Source: Chlorophyllum brunneum (Eukaryota > Basidiomycota > Agaricomycetes > Agaricales > Agaricaceae). From it: 64,000 nt of DNA. The stretch spans positions 558,001 to 622,000 of the forward strand of contig OY756143.1 in NCBI GenBank assembly GCA_963576785.1, in the 5' to 3' direction. This document shows, in pieces, positions 1 through 11,475 of this stretch. The notes under the pieces were generated by a model. That model was not told the origin of the DNA and ran no database searches. It saw only the letters and a list, made by a program, of their open reading frames with translations. The stretch's first letter is position 1. Every line of letters starts with the position of its first letter. A program made the position numbers and the translations under genes.

Positions 1-812
1 AGTGAGATATCGACAATTTAGAACTGTGCAAATGCTAATGCGGTTTTACGCTCTTCCTCCCCCTTCCTTTGTTGATTGTTTCTGGCGAAACCTTGTTCAC
101 TCCCCCCTTCCCCCCACCAAATAATCATAATTACAATGGTCGATGAAGCTTCAAGCTCAACCGGTCACAACAAAACCATCGGGCTCGCCTTTAACGGTCG
201 ATGACACCCCAGGTCGTGTAATACAGTTAGAAGCTACAAGCCACAGGGAAGGATCAATAGAACTCGGGGAACGCGTTGGACATGGAATACTAGAGGTCAG
301 TCAGCTATCTCACGACAATTTGTGCAAGTGCTGACGCGATGCGTATTTACGTGTGTTCACCCCCCTTAACTTGGTTCATGGGTCTTTTTTGTATTACTTT
401 GTCGGAAACCCCCTCCCCGGTCGCCCAATAATCTAAACGGTCGGTGAAGGTACAGGGAGGTAGTGCAACAGAATCCACACCGAATGAAGATATCGGAACG
501 TCGGTCCCACCTTTCACCATCGATAGCACTGGCGAAATCGGTCATATTGGATCATCATCGACATCAAATGAGCCATTATCATCCGACCAAACCTCACAAC
601 ATCCAACCAAACCCGAACATAGATTCCCGACCACAAAGCCTCCGGATAATATGATAAGAGAGTCATCTCAACAAACCAATTCATCAAAACCGAATAAGAA
701 AACGAAATCCAAACCGAAATCCAAACCGAAATCGACACGAATAGAACTATATCATTGTGATCTCATTAGAGAAGAGTTCTGGGATACTCGGCCGCGGTTA
801 TTTTCAGATTAA
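1..812 (+). CDS. THG1: tRNA-His guanylyltransferase, 3' part (partial)
   Basis: The last coding exon ends at the TAA at 810-812. Its C-terminal residues (IELYHCDLIREEFWDTRPRL) match the conserved end of Thg1, where an HxDII-x-FW-x-P pattern closes the protein. Thg1 adds the extra G at position -1 of tRNA-His, in cytosol and nucleus. Before this motif lies a Ser/Thr-rich stretch and a short Lys/Ser/Pro repeat (KPKSKPKS, about 690-740), not part of the usual core. The catalytic domain would lie left of the window. The 5' boundary of this exon is unclear: stops interrupt the frame near 430, so an acceptor probably lies around 430-460 and bases 1-430 are intronic or belong to an earlier exon. The call rests on the C-terminal motif only. 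Confidence 0.55.
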
Positions 813-3606
813 GTTTTAGTTTTTTTTTACCGTAATTGGTACTGATGGAGGATGAAAGGGGGATCTTGGCGTTCGGTAGTGTGTTTCTTTTAAATGTGAT
901 GGTTTTGATAGAAATTATGTTCTTTTTATTTTGCCTCTGCTCTTTTGTTTCCCAATATATTATGTTGAGGGGTGTCGAAGATGACGGTTCCATCCACATG
1001 GCCAGAGGTTATGTTCTTCTATTTTAAAATTCTTAGATTATACCGCCCCACTTGACGAGGTCACTGGCGGCCACCTCGGACATGCTACTCGTTATCTTGC
1101 TGAGGCAGTGAGGATAACATTCTCGCTTCCAATCGAACGATCTAACTCGTGGTTGTAGTGCATTCGTCAAACGTTGTTTCCTTCCATATGGGCGCATACC
1201 AATTAGCCACCCGGAGCGTCCTCCCCGACCCCTTTGGATACCGATATAAATTTAACCTTCTAATCTCCGCAACCTAATATATAGCCACGTTCGGTTGTAT
1301 TAATTAAGGTTCTCTGACTTGACCCTCGGTGGAACGGATAGTAGTGATCAAGAAGCCTCCCATCGTTCAACTAACCGACATGATGCGAACAGCTTATTTC
1401 TTATATTCTCGAGTTCGGGAAATCTTGAGAGTTCGAAAACACACGCGTTTCAATTGAATGAGTTGGTGGGCGGAAGGAACAAAAAGTGTCAAGTATTTTT
1501 GCTATCACCCTATAGCCGGGGGTTCTGGGGAACAACTGACGATTTCGTGATTGTGATAAGGCGGAAGACAAAGTGGGTGGCAAATGATCATTCGTGGGGG
1601 AGTGGCAGGTGATGCTTTTTTTGGGATTAGGTTTAAAGGCGAAACAGAGAGAGCACGAGGAACCGTTAAGGAATGATAAGACCCTGGAGCATACTCGTCT
1701 AATATGGCTAGACCATGGTCTGGGGCCTTTGGGAATATCCATGTCAGGTAGTTGGGCGAATGACATGTGAGGACTTTATGAGAGGATCACGGTGGCCATG
1801 CTCGCGTGAACTATGGGAAGCCATTTTTACTATAAGAATATAATTAGATAGCAATCGGCATGGCCAACTTTGTGTTAGTATCAGCAGAAGGACAGTCAGC
1901 CGGGTGAGAAAGACAGATTTAGAAAAGAAGTAGATGATATTGGAGCCTCGAAGGGGTGAGATCGCTGAGCCCGCGGTCCGTGTAGAATAAGCAAACCTCA
2001 GTCAAGTCATTAGTACAACAATGTTTTGTGCTTGGGGATACCTGTGAATCAATCGCTCTAGGATGTGCAATTCGAGACTGGTGTATTACTGATGGGGTTG
2101 GAGAAGCCGAGGCACCCCCGGCAAGTATTGAGGTGAGCTTATCAAGCCCTTCACAGAGCCTTCGTATGTGCTAGTGTACCATCAACATTCGGATATTCCG
2201 GGTTGTGTCCGGTCGGATGACGATGACTTCCACAGTCCGGAATTTTTTGCTGTCCCGCCCAGTCGGGTTTCAGAAACTGGTCGGAAGTAATGGGTACAAA
2301 ACGAAGGTTATGGCTAATGGTAGCACGCTGTTGGTCGTTTATATGGGTTCATGTAGACACAGTCTGGCGTGGTGGAAGGTGATTGGGTTAGATAGGTATT
2401 CATTGACTTGGAGTTGACAAGTTCTTGGGGTCAATTTGCCGTCGGCCACAAGGGAAGCGAGGCACAGTGACGGATCGGAGAAACTTCCGCAACCAAAAGG
2501 TTTGCGGAAGACCACAGCTTCCTACCTCTACAAATCACATCACTAAACGTATCCTATCCACTGGCATCATTTACAAATAAAGTTGATTTGTTTCGAAATT
2601 GTCGAAGTATATCGTGGAATATTTTGACTATAAAAGGAAAGAGGTCCTGGACTTGATTTTGAACTATTGTCATCTGTACAGTATATCTACCTCCCTGACG
2701 TTTCTGAAAACCGGTAGAGGAGGTACCCATCCACCGGTCGAAATCTCTCAACGGAAACCATGCGCGGACTAAACCTTCCGGACGTTTCAGCTCCATTCTT
2801 CTGATACAGACCATGTTAAGCAATTCACCTTGTCCTTCCCTACAGAGGGACAGTCTCACAGTGCATCCAAAATATTGGTAAGAGAACGTACGCATCCACA
2901 AAATTTCCACTCCCGATAATGGCTAATCCTCTCTATTGGACCGTTGTATTTTCTCGAACCCGAATTAATGGACACCAGTGCAGGAAGAACCCATGAAAGG
3001 TGTGGATACCATGGTAGAACCTCGTGCATCGCGCTCGTGAGCCTCGTACCGGTAGCGTGTCGGTAGAGCGGGTAATAGACAACCTCCCTTGTACCTGGGT
3101 TTCTTGTATGAGAGTGCCGAAAAGTTGTGCCGGCCACCACGTGAGCTACAGTAATGTGTATGTCCCTCTTTTCAGATGCGTTATTAATGAAAGAGCAGTA
3201 GACTCTATTACTCAGCCATGCCTGGGTCTACTCCTAATCTAATACAGGATAATGAAGATCGGATATTTGTCCGACGAGATCGTCTCGCGCTCTCAAGAAG
3301 TTATGATAATAACGGCTCATCGTGATAGGCACGCAACAAACATCTGACTGGACCCATGAGAAATGGCTGCGGAGCGAACCAAGGCAAACCGTTGAAGCCC
3401 TGAGAAAGCCAGAGCTAAATCGAAGCTACCCATGACTACTAACCGCAGAGCTTGGTCTCAAAAGGCTTGTAGATTTCTGGATTTCTGCACCCATTACATT
3501 CATACTCGGTCAACTCGGCTCAAAGATAAGCTGACTAGGGCCCCGCTGCTAGTAATGGTACGGCGAAAATGGCGAGTGTGAATCGCAAAGAGGGTTGGGA
3601 GGGGAG
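813..3606. other. Intergenic region, no recognised gene
   Basis: Only short reading frames of up to 121 codons occur, none resembling a known family. Two adjacent minus-strand frames (2554-2910 and 2856-3140) could be decayed or intron-split coding sequence, but I cannot assign them. The region has normal base composition and no visible transposon ends. Confidence 0.5.
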
Positions 3607-6515
3607 CTAAATCATATCCAATAGGGCATCGTCAACTTCCTTATCTCTCTCCCTCTCCCTCTCCCGCTCTCTCTCCACACGCTCCCGCTCTTTCTCTATG
3701 CGCTCCCGCTCTCTCTCGCGCTCCCTTTCCTTCTCACGCTCTTTCTCCCTCTCTTTCTCCCGTTCTCTCTCAAGCTCCCGCTCCTTCTCACGCACGGCTT
3801 CCGTTTCTCGCATACGAATATATGAAGGCACCATATTGGGCTTGTAATCCAGATGACGTTTCACGTAGAAGAGCATGTATGCCGAGGATTGTAAGCATGC
3901 CGATAGGCTCGAGTGCGTCACCCTGAGTGCAAAAAGTACCATCAGCGTCATCAACATTGATGCCGAAGGTCAAGGTAGCAGAGCCAAACCGGAAAAGGAA
4001 GTGCAGGCGAGCGGAGTGGAGCGCACGTACTTGTCGTCGTCAAATTTGAACCATTCATCCTTGAACCTGGCGTAGTTAGTGTAATGTCCGTTGTCAATTT
4101 GACCCTCATGATTGATGACGGCGAACAGTTCGTATTCGTACAGCACGTCCAGTCCAGACCTGGGAGTAAACCTATCGGAATAGTCAGTTATCGGTGAGAC
4201 CGCGCAACGAACCCCATGAACACTCCCGTATATGTAAATATAACGAGGTTTTTAATAGACCATGATAAGGAAGAAGGCCAAAATACGGCCAGAAATATGC
4301 AGATAATGCGAAGCCATATCAGGCACATGGTACAACACTTACCCATTGCCCTCTCCCACTTTCTGGCTATGAATAGCATTCTCTTTTTCCATCTCCTTCA
4401 TGACGGAAGTGGTATATGGTGCCATGTTTAGCGTGGCGGGAAACTTGATAGGAGTGTCTATCTTTCGTGCCGCAGATCGGTCGGCCGTCTTGTGTTCGAA
4501 TCGCTGTGTTGGGAAGTGCCATGTATTTGACCGATGCCATGAGGCAGGGACAAACTGATAAGTACTACGAATAAACACCATTTGTTACACTCCACCTTTA
4601 ATTGAAAGACGAGCACTGGTGGCAGCTTCCGGATACTTAACCGTTTACTGGCTTCCTGCGGCATGGTTAGGAGCGTGGACAAGTTAGGCGATAGTGACGA
4701 ATCATATTATGCGGTGACGATTATGATCGTGTGCGGGAGTAGATATGATAGGTCGGAAGGCGGGTAAGAAATAGATTAGGGAGAGGAGCCTGGGACATAC
4801 ATGGGGTTTACCGCACTTGCCGCAAGAATAATCCTTCATCCCTAACTTCTCTGGTTGCGTAAATCTATAAATATACAGATAATGCACGATTAGTGAGTAG
4901 TCCCTCGAAAAGAGTCATATGGAGATAGAAGACTGGTCCAACAGCGACAGATGTGCGGGGAACAAATCAGGGCTAGAACAGAGAGGGGAGGGGAGTATGC
5001 ATAGCTGAATAGCGAGGTGAATCAGATAATCAGCCAGTGGAAACCCGAAGGGGGGTAAACAAGACGGTGCAAAAGACCTTACCTTCTCAAACAGGCAGCG
5101 AGAGTATTCTCACCACTTAGAGCTTCACTGCCACTGTTACTCGCGCCATTCTTAGTCGTGGCACCTTGAGCTCCGGGGCGTCCGCTGCCTTGACTTTTAT
5201 TTATCTCCAGACTCACATCCATCAAGGGATCTACCGTGCTCGTGATCGTTCCACACCGTTCACATTTGACGTCGCTCTGTAACTGTCCCGAGAAAGTTGA
5301 ATGGACGATACAGTTGCATGATACGTTGGTAGACCCTCGAGAGGTAGAATGAATCTGGTTCAGAGCGGAGATGAAAAACTCGTGCGCATCTTGTTGAGCA
5401 TGGCCTGAGAGCTCAGCAGAAGCTTTCCACGTCGTGGCAAGGAAATCAATAGGTCCGTATGGTATGCCATCTTCAGAGTACATCTAAAGTTCGGGGAAAT
5501 CAGAAGGGATGGGAAGCAATAGGGGGAGCAATACCGACTTCTTCGAAGAGTTTATCCATTTCACAACAAGTACAGTTCTCAACCCTGCACACTCCTCGAT
5601 TGTGTTTGTCACTAAGGAAGTAGTTGCGGACTAGGGGGTTGTGGATGAGGCATTGTAGGACGACATTCATGAAACAGGTTTGCCCAAGGTTCAGCAGTCC
5701 TCTTCGACCTGGCAGGAGGTAAAGTCCGAACAGTACATTGATTGATACAAAATTAATACCTTGACATGATAATGCCACGATGTCTTCAAGAGCCGTGGAT
5801 TCTTGCTCGTTGGGAACCCAGGGGGTAAAGGATTCCCTTAGCATCTGGGAAACTATGAATCCTTTCAGATAACACAGAAGTAGTGGCGCATGTGGTTATA
5901 CCTTGAAACCGTGTGCCCTTTTCTTCGGCACGGAGGACGGAAACTGTATGAATCTCGTCGAGTATGTCGTCATAAACGAAATCGCCGCACTCTATGCAGA
6001 ATAGACAACCAGACCTCACGTCAAGACCTAGAATATAAGTATGTTAGTCTAACCATTTCTTCTCAATGACGAGTGGGGACGCACAAAATCTATGGTCTTC
6101 GCTTTCCAAATGATTCAGGACATGACGATCAGCCCAACACCCAGTAAAAGGGCACTCTAGACAGGCAAGTGGGCGTGAAAGTGTTGAATTGCACGCGCCA
6201 CAGGTAGGTGCAGCTATCTAAGCGTATTTACCATATGAGCCCCTCTTTGAGTGGATGGTGACCAGACAGACAGACCTTTCGACGCTTCCCTGAGTTCCTG
6301 AGGATAGTGTTCCGGCGTACACTCCAAGTAATCATAGACTTGTATTTTTTTATGAACGCATCTCTTGATGAGGTATCTGCCAACATATTATGGACATGTA
6401 GACATCCAGTGAATTCTACGTCCGAATCAACGTTCATAATTCTCGGCAGTCTGCATTCTGGATCGGCGTGCTGTGCGGGGCTGTGGGTTTGGATGCGCAC
6501 CTTCGTCAAGTCCAA
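3607..6515 (-). CDS. UBP8: SAGA deubiquitinase Ubp8/USP22-type ubiquitin C-terminal hydrolase
   Basis: This is an intron-split gene read on the minus strand from the ATG at 6515 to the TAG at 3607. The N-terminus holds a ZnF-UBP domain: a Cys/His set including CGAC, CLEC, CWADRHVLNH and CLFCIEC, spliced at about 6095/6030. The USP catalytic core follows. The Cys box GLLNLGQTCFMN lies near 5670, then HAQQDAHEFF near 5390, a CERCG zinc ribbon near 5245, a second CGKCGK near 4820, LPPVLVFQLKRFEH near 4600/4500, the His box NGHYTNYARF near 4080 and the WFKFDDD motif near 4040. In yeast and human this enzyme removes ubiquitin from histone H2B as part of the SAGA DUB module in the nucleus. The usual family end (AYMLFYVKR, near 3870) is followed here by about 80 extra residues, mostly Arg/Glu/Lys. 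All catalytic residues are present, so it should be active. Confidence 0.9.
3616..3800 (-). repeat. Charged Arg/Glu/Lys helix-coding repeat at Ubp8 C-terminus
   Basis: The plus strand is a CT-rich tract of ctctctcc/ctcccgctc units. On the coding strand it gives about 60 residues of alternating RE, RERE and KERE units, within the last exon and in frame with the deubiquitinase. Such sequences usually form a long single alpha helix or coiled coil. It is a simple-sequence-derived extension that other USP22 proteins lack as far as I know. Confidence 0.85.
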
Positions 6516-9050
6516 GTTACAATGCTTTTATCTTGTATATTTCAGATCAGTAGACAAATGCTGTCGTAGCAAATATCCCCCGTGGTGGGCTCTGGGGGGG
6601 AGGCGGCTCTGCCTGAGGAACTGTGACGGGATAAGCAGTCACACCCATTATGTCATCACGCTTAGTGTCTTACGTAACAATTCCCCTCCACTTCACCTCG
6701 GTTCACGTCGCAAGACCAGCTTTTAGCTTGTGGAAAAGGCCTCAATTTCTCGCTACCCGAAACGCGACCATTTACATCAAAGCACCCTCATCTTGGCCCA
6801 GACCCAAAAACATAGCGATCCAAATGGTCTGCATATTTTGCAATGTGTCTGCAGAGAACGGATTTAACATCGTTTATGAGGCACGCACATGGCTATAAAA
6901 ATGGAAATAGACCTATTAAATATATCTCAATAGGACTCCAACTTCGTGGCATTTACGGACAAATCACCAGCTGCTCGAGTTCACATTCAAATCGTACCCA
7001 AAAGACACATAGGTATCTTGTTGGCATTTCCTTTGATCAAGTGCAAGGAAAAACGTATTTTCCAGAAAGCGTTCGTTCCCTCGAGGAAGAGGACGTTGGA
7101 CTTGGTGAGTTAGATACTACAGTTGTCATCCCTTGCGGGAGAAACACAATCCAATTGGTTAATTGAGCAGTGCGATCTATGCAAGGCATCGGAGACAAAA
7201 TATTCGATAACTACCACATAAAGCAAAACATGAGAAAGTATCTATCGTATATCTCCTTTCTGCACAAACATGAACATATACCGCGCATGCAGGATGGGTT
7301 TCCATATCCCCCCATTCAATTCTGTAAACCATTTACACCTTCACGTTCAGGCGCTCCCATATTCTAGATACGGGGCTGCTGCCAAATACCCCATTAGTAG
7401 AGGATGCGGGCCAACTCACAAAGGTTTGAGTTGGTTCGTCGAAATCGGGCAGGCTATCCAAATCCTTGAAAGCGGTCGTCGAATAGGAATCCTACCTTGT
7501 TGAATCCTAACTGTGCGTGGATGTTATTTCGACTTTCTGATTCAAGATTACTCAGGTTGTTCCCTGCGGCTAATATTAGGTGTTTCTCCGTTCTTTTTTC
7601 TTCACCATCTTTTTTTGTCTTCTGGTGCCGAGGATGGGGATTCCGTTTTCACAGTGCCGATGACGTTGTCTGGAGCCCAGGCAGCATCACTAGAAAGTCT
7701 TCGCCACAACATCTCAGGGCAGTTGGTTTAAAATCATGACATGGCCAAAGCCCCTCTCGTCTGTAGCACGTTTCGATAGATAATATTTGTTCCACGCAGC
7801 TGGGCCATCCGATAAACTGACCCAAGGTCGGCCTCCTAGGACCTCGCATTCTTCTAAACACACTAAAGCTCAAGATATCAGATGGCCAATCACAAGGACA
7901 ACAATGCCTTTTCGAGATCGGTAGGCTTTGAAGCCTGGTGGATGATCGAAGTGAAGAAACGATGCGAATCGGGTGATCATATTGCATCTTTTCGGGTGGA
8001 ACACATTCCGTTTGGTTCTCGTTGGTGCCATGTACGTCTGAAAGTACCTAAAGATAGCCCAATTCATTTGGACAGAATCGCAAGGCAGACTCTTCTCTAG
8101 GCCTACGATTAAGTTGCCACGGTGTATTAATAAGTTTTTTTATTTTTAACTCCGCTCCGTGAACCGTTATTGACGTGGTCATTCAGGTGTGCCCATCTCA
8201 CTCAATATGAGCTTCTCCCATGCTATCGTCTCATGTGGTTACTTTCTTCCGCTTTTCTATCACTTTTTTGGTGATGTCTCATGCACAGGATACCGCAAAC
8301 ACACGTAACTGGAACAAAAACAATATAACGGCAAGGTAGGGCGAAAAAATGTATAAATCATCAACTGCTGGAGTACACGAGCTAAATACACGAGACCCTA
8401 CTGGACTCGGACTGTGGCTACCAAGTGTAAGTTATGACTGCCGGCCAGGCCAGGCATTGGTTCCCCGATTGTTCGTGATCCCATTTTCGGCAAATCTTTT
8501 CTTAGATAAAGCAAAAATAGAGATCTGACCCCTCAGATGGCTGTAAGCCCCGTCCCAGGCGACTTGACAAACGCTACTTCGTCAGGCAATCTTCAAAGCG
8601 ATAGTTTACCGCAACTCTTCATTCTTTTTGGAACTTTTCTCTACAAACCAAATTGGTCTACTCCACGTCTATCAAAATCGTTCTGGAGACGTGCGGGCCA
8701 GTTCATCGCCTCAAAGATAAAGATGACCTCACCAACAGCCATGCAGGCGTTCGAAGTGCCGAACTTTGAGAACTATCTTCGGCTGGCCACAACGGACGAT
8801 GTTCCCCGAAACTGTAATGATGAACATGAGAGTTATGGTCCCCTCTCAGCAAGACGTTGCTGGACATGGTAAATGACTTCTAGAGAATCCGGAGCATATG
8901 GTGCGCACACAGCAGTAGATCCATGCCGGATCGTGATTGACCACCAGATCGCAAGTGGCGTGCTGCCCACTTAGGTCTGGTTTCATGCCTACCAGTTGGT
9001 TTGATCTTTTACACAATTAGTTCTAGCACGCACTCATCCTCTGCCTCACG
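6516..9050. other. Intergenic region, no recognised gene
   Basis: Several frames of 60-140 codons are open on both strands (for example plus 6843-7166, 7882-8100 and 8537-8872), but none shows a recognisable domain, signal peptide or consistent splice chain. A small multi-exon gene cannot be excluded. The last few hundred bases are the likely promoter of the oxalate decarboxylase gene. Confidence 0.45.
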
Positions 9051-9058
9051 TATTTAAG
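9051..9058 (+). promoter_or_regulatory. TATA-like box of the oxalate decarboxylase gene
   Basis: TATTTAAG lies 68 bases before the ATG. A CA-rich, AT-light leader with typical fungal TSS context lies between them. Confidence 0.5.
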
Positions 9059-9118
9059 GGCCACATTCACCACATACTTTCAGCATCCCTTAGGTACATT
9101 CCAAGGATATACCACACA

Positions 9119-11475
9119 ATGATTCGCCTCTCCTCTTGTCTTTGTGCTCTGCTTCTCGCTAGTCTTGCTGTTGCTGCTCCCGCAGCATCCTCCTCCCCCA
9201 CTAGCTCTGCTGTTCATACAGCGAGCTCATCTGCTACGCTTTCTGCCCCCGTAACTACTTCAGTTGCTGCTTCCTCGACCGCTGGGCCATCTCCAAGTGG
9301 ACAGCCTACCGGCACCGGAACTGGGGGTGCACTCCCCGCAACCGCGACCGCCCCAGTCATTGGTCTGGACCCAAATTTTCCATTATGGAACGATACGTCC
9401 GCAAAAAAACCAGACGCAATCCGTGGTTCTCTCGGCGCACCCATTTTAGGCCCTGTAGACGACCCCATCGATAAGCAAAACCCAGATTTCCTGGCACCTC
9501 CCAGTACGGATCACGGAAGCGTGTAAGCATCACAAGACTAAATTTTTAAGCTCTGCTCACGGAATTTATTAGCCAAAATGCCAAGTGGCCGTTCAGTCTG
9601 AGTCACAACCGACTTCAAACTGGCGGGTGGGCTCGTCAAGAGAATAGTGAGATCCTGGGCGCTGCCTTTTGCGTCATTGTTCTCATAATTTGTTTGATAG
9701 CTGATGTCATGCCAATCGCCCAACGTGAGTATGATCCATGCCATCGCAGCCGTGACTCAACCATCTTCAGAGATGGCTAGTGTCGACATGCGGTTGGAAG
9801 CTGGAGCCGTGAGGTAATACCCCCCATATCGAACGTGTGAGATTGAGTTCTTATCAGTTGTACAGGGAGATGCATTGGCACAAGACTGCAGAGGTATTAG
9901 CTCCACTGCCTATATAGCCACATCAACTGACTGTTATTCCTGAAGTGGGCATATGTTCTCAAGGTGAGGAACTCGCCTGTCTGTTGAACGCACAAGATCT
10001 AACATCTCGGACAATAGGGAACCACTCAGGTGTCGTCCATAGACACCGACGGAAAGAACTACGTTGCCAATGTTGTAAGTGCGGCCAGATTCCTGGGTGT
10101 CGCACTACTCACGAGTATATTCCAGAGCCCTGGAGATCTGTGGTACTTCCCACCGGGTATTCCCCACTCCCTGCAGGCAACTGCGGACGATCCAGACGGC
10201 TCCGAATTTATCTTGGTTCGTCCAGTCACACGCGACTACTCTTTCACCTCTAATCACATAATCAGGTTTTCGATGTTGGCGACTTTAGCGAAGACGAGAC
10301 TTTCCTTCTTACTGATTGGCTCGCCCATGTCCCAGCAGAAAGTTCGTTTGTGCTTTTACCTATGTACCGAACCACGCTCAATATGTGCCACAGTCCTCGC
10401 AAAGAATTTCCAAGTGTGCGTCGTCAGTTATAAAATTAGCGCACTTGTTCTGACCCTCCAATAGAGACATTGATGCGTTCAAATCTGTTCCATCTGAAGA
10501 ACTCTACATCTTCCCTGCGAGTGAGTGAGATATCTTTAGGATACCTTGACGTAATTTTACCTTTCTGTAGACCCTCCCCAAACCTCCAAAGCCCCTGCGG
10601 ACCCCCAGGGTACCGTGGAGAATCCCTTCTCCTTCCCCTTCTCCCAAGTTAAGCCTACGCAGCTTTCCGGGGGTTCTGTTAAAGTTGTCGATTCGTCCAC
10701 CTTCAAGATTTCCAAGACCATCGCGGCAGCCGAAGTGACTGTTGACCCTGGAGCAATGCGGTGAGTAAATGTTTCCCCTTACTATCCACCCCTGCCTGAT
10801 TGTTCACGTGTGATGACAGCGAACTTCATGTGAGCAGTAAACCTGGAAACGCATCGCTCTATTTTTAACCTTATTTTCGCAGTGGCACCCGACCCAGGAT
10901 GAGTGGAGTTTCTTCATGTAGGTCATGTTCTTCTTTCCCCAAGGTCGTCGCTCAATATCCTTCGACTATTTCCAGCGAGGGCAACGCGCGTGTGACAATC
11001 TTTGCGGCACAGTCCAACGCACGGACGTTTGATTACCAGGCTGGTGACATCGGTACGTGCCGTCAATACATAGGTTTCCCACGGCTTACTTCTCATAGGT
11101 TATGTTCCTGCGTCGATGGGTAAGCCCAACAGAGACACTGTGGAGAGGGGCACTTCCTTACGCGTCTTTAGGCCACTACGTTGAGAATGTTGGTAATACC
11201 ACCCTGAAGTATCTCGAAGTTTTCAGAGATGGTACGGATCTGCTAATTGAGACGCGTAAACTCGCTGACACAGTCCTGCCCAGATGTCTTCCAGGACATT
11301 AGTCTGAACCAAGTAAGCAATTCTCACCTGAATTTCTTATCCTCGGCAGCTGACTCTATGTCCAAAGTGGCTGGCGCTCTCCCCGCCCGAGTTGGTCAAG
11401 GCACACCTTGGCTTCTCGGACGACATTATCGCCAAACTGACCAAGAAAAAGCAGACCGTTGTTGGTCCTTCTTGA
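9119..11475 (+). CDS. Secreted oxalate decarboxylase (bicupin, Mn-dependent)
   Basis: The enzyme splits oxalate into formate and CO2 and is secreted by wood-decay and litter fungi to control oxalate and pH. The protein starts with a signal peptide (about residues 1-19) and a Ser/Thr/Ala/Pro-rich stretch to about residue 75. Then comes the family N-terminus (PNFPLWND, IRGSLGAPILGP). Cupin 1 carries REMHWHKTAEWAYVL and FPPGIPHSLQA; cupin 2 carries RELHWHPTQDEW and GHYVENVGNTT. These supply the His/His/Glu/His metal ligands of both Mn sites. I can follow a continuous frame through about 18 short GT-AG introns, the first at 9523-9572 with phase 2. The last exon runs from TGG-CTG-GCG to the TGA at 11473-11475 (ending VVGPS). 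No break was seen, so the gene should be functional. Confidence 0.94.

Noticed and set aside
2554..3140. Two adjacent minus-strand frames as a real gene
   Set aside because: No recognisable domain, start context or splice chain; kept only as a remark in the intergenic entry.
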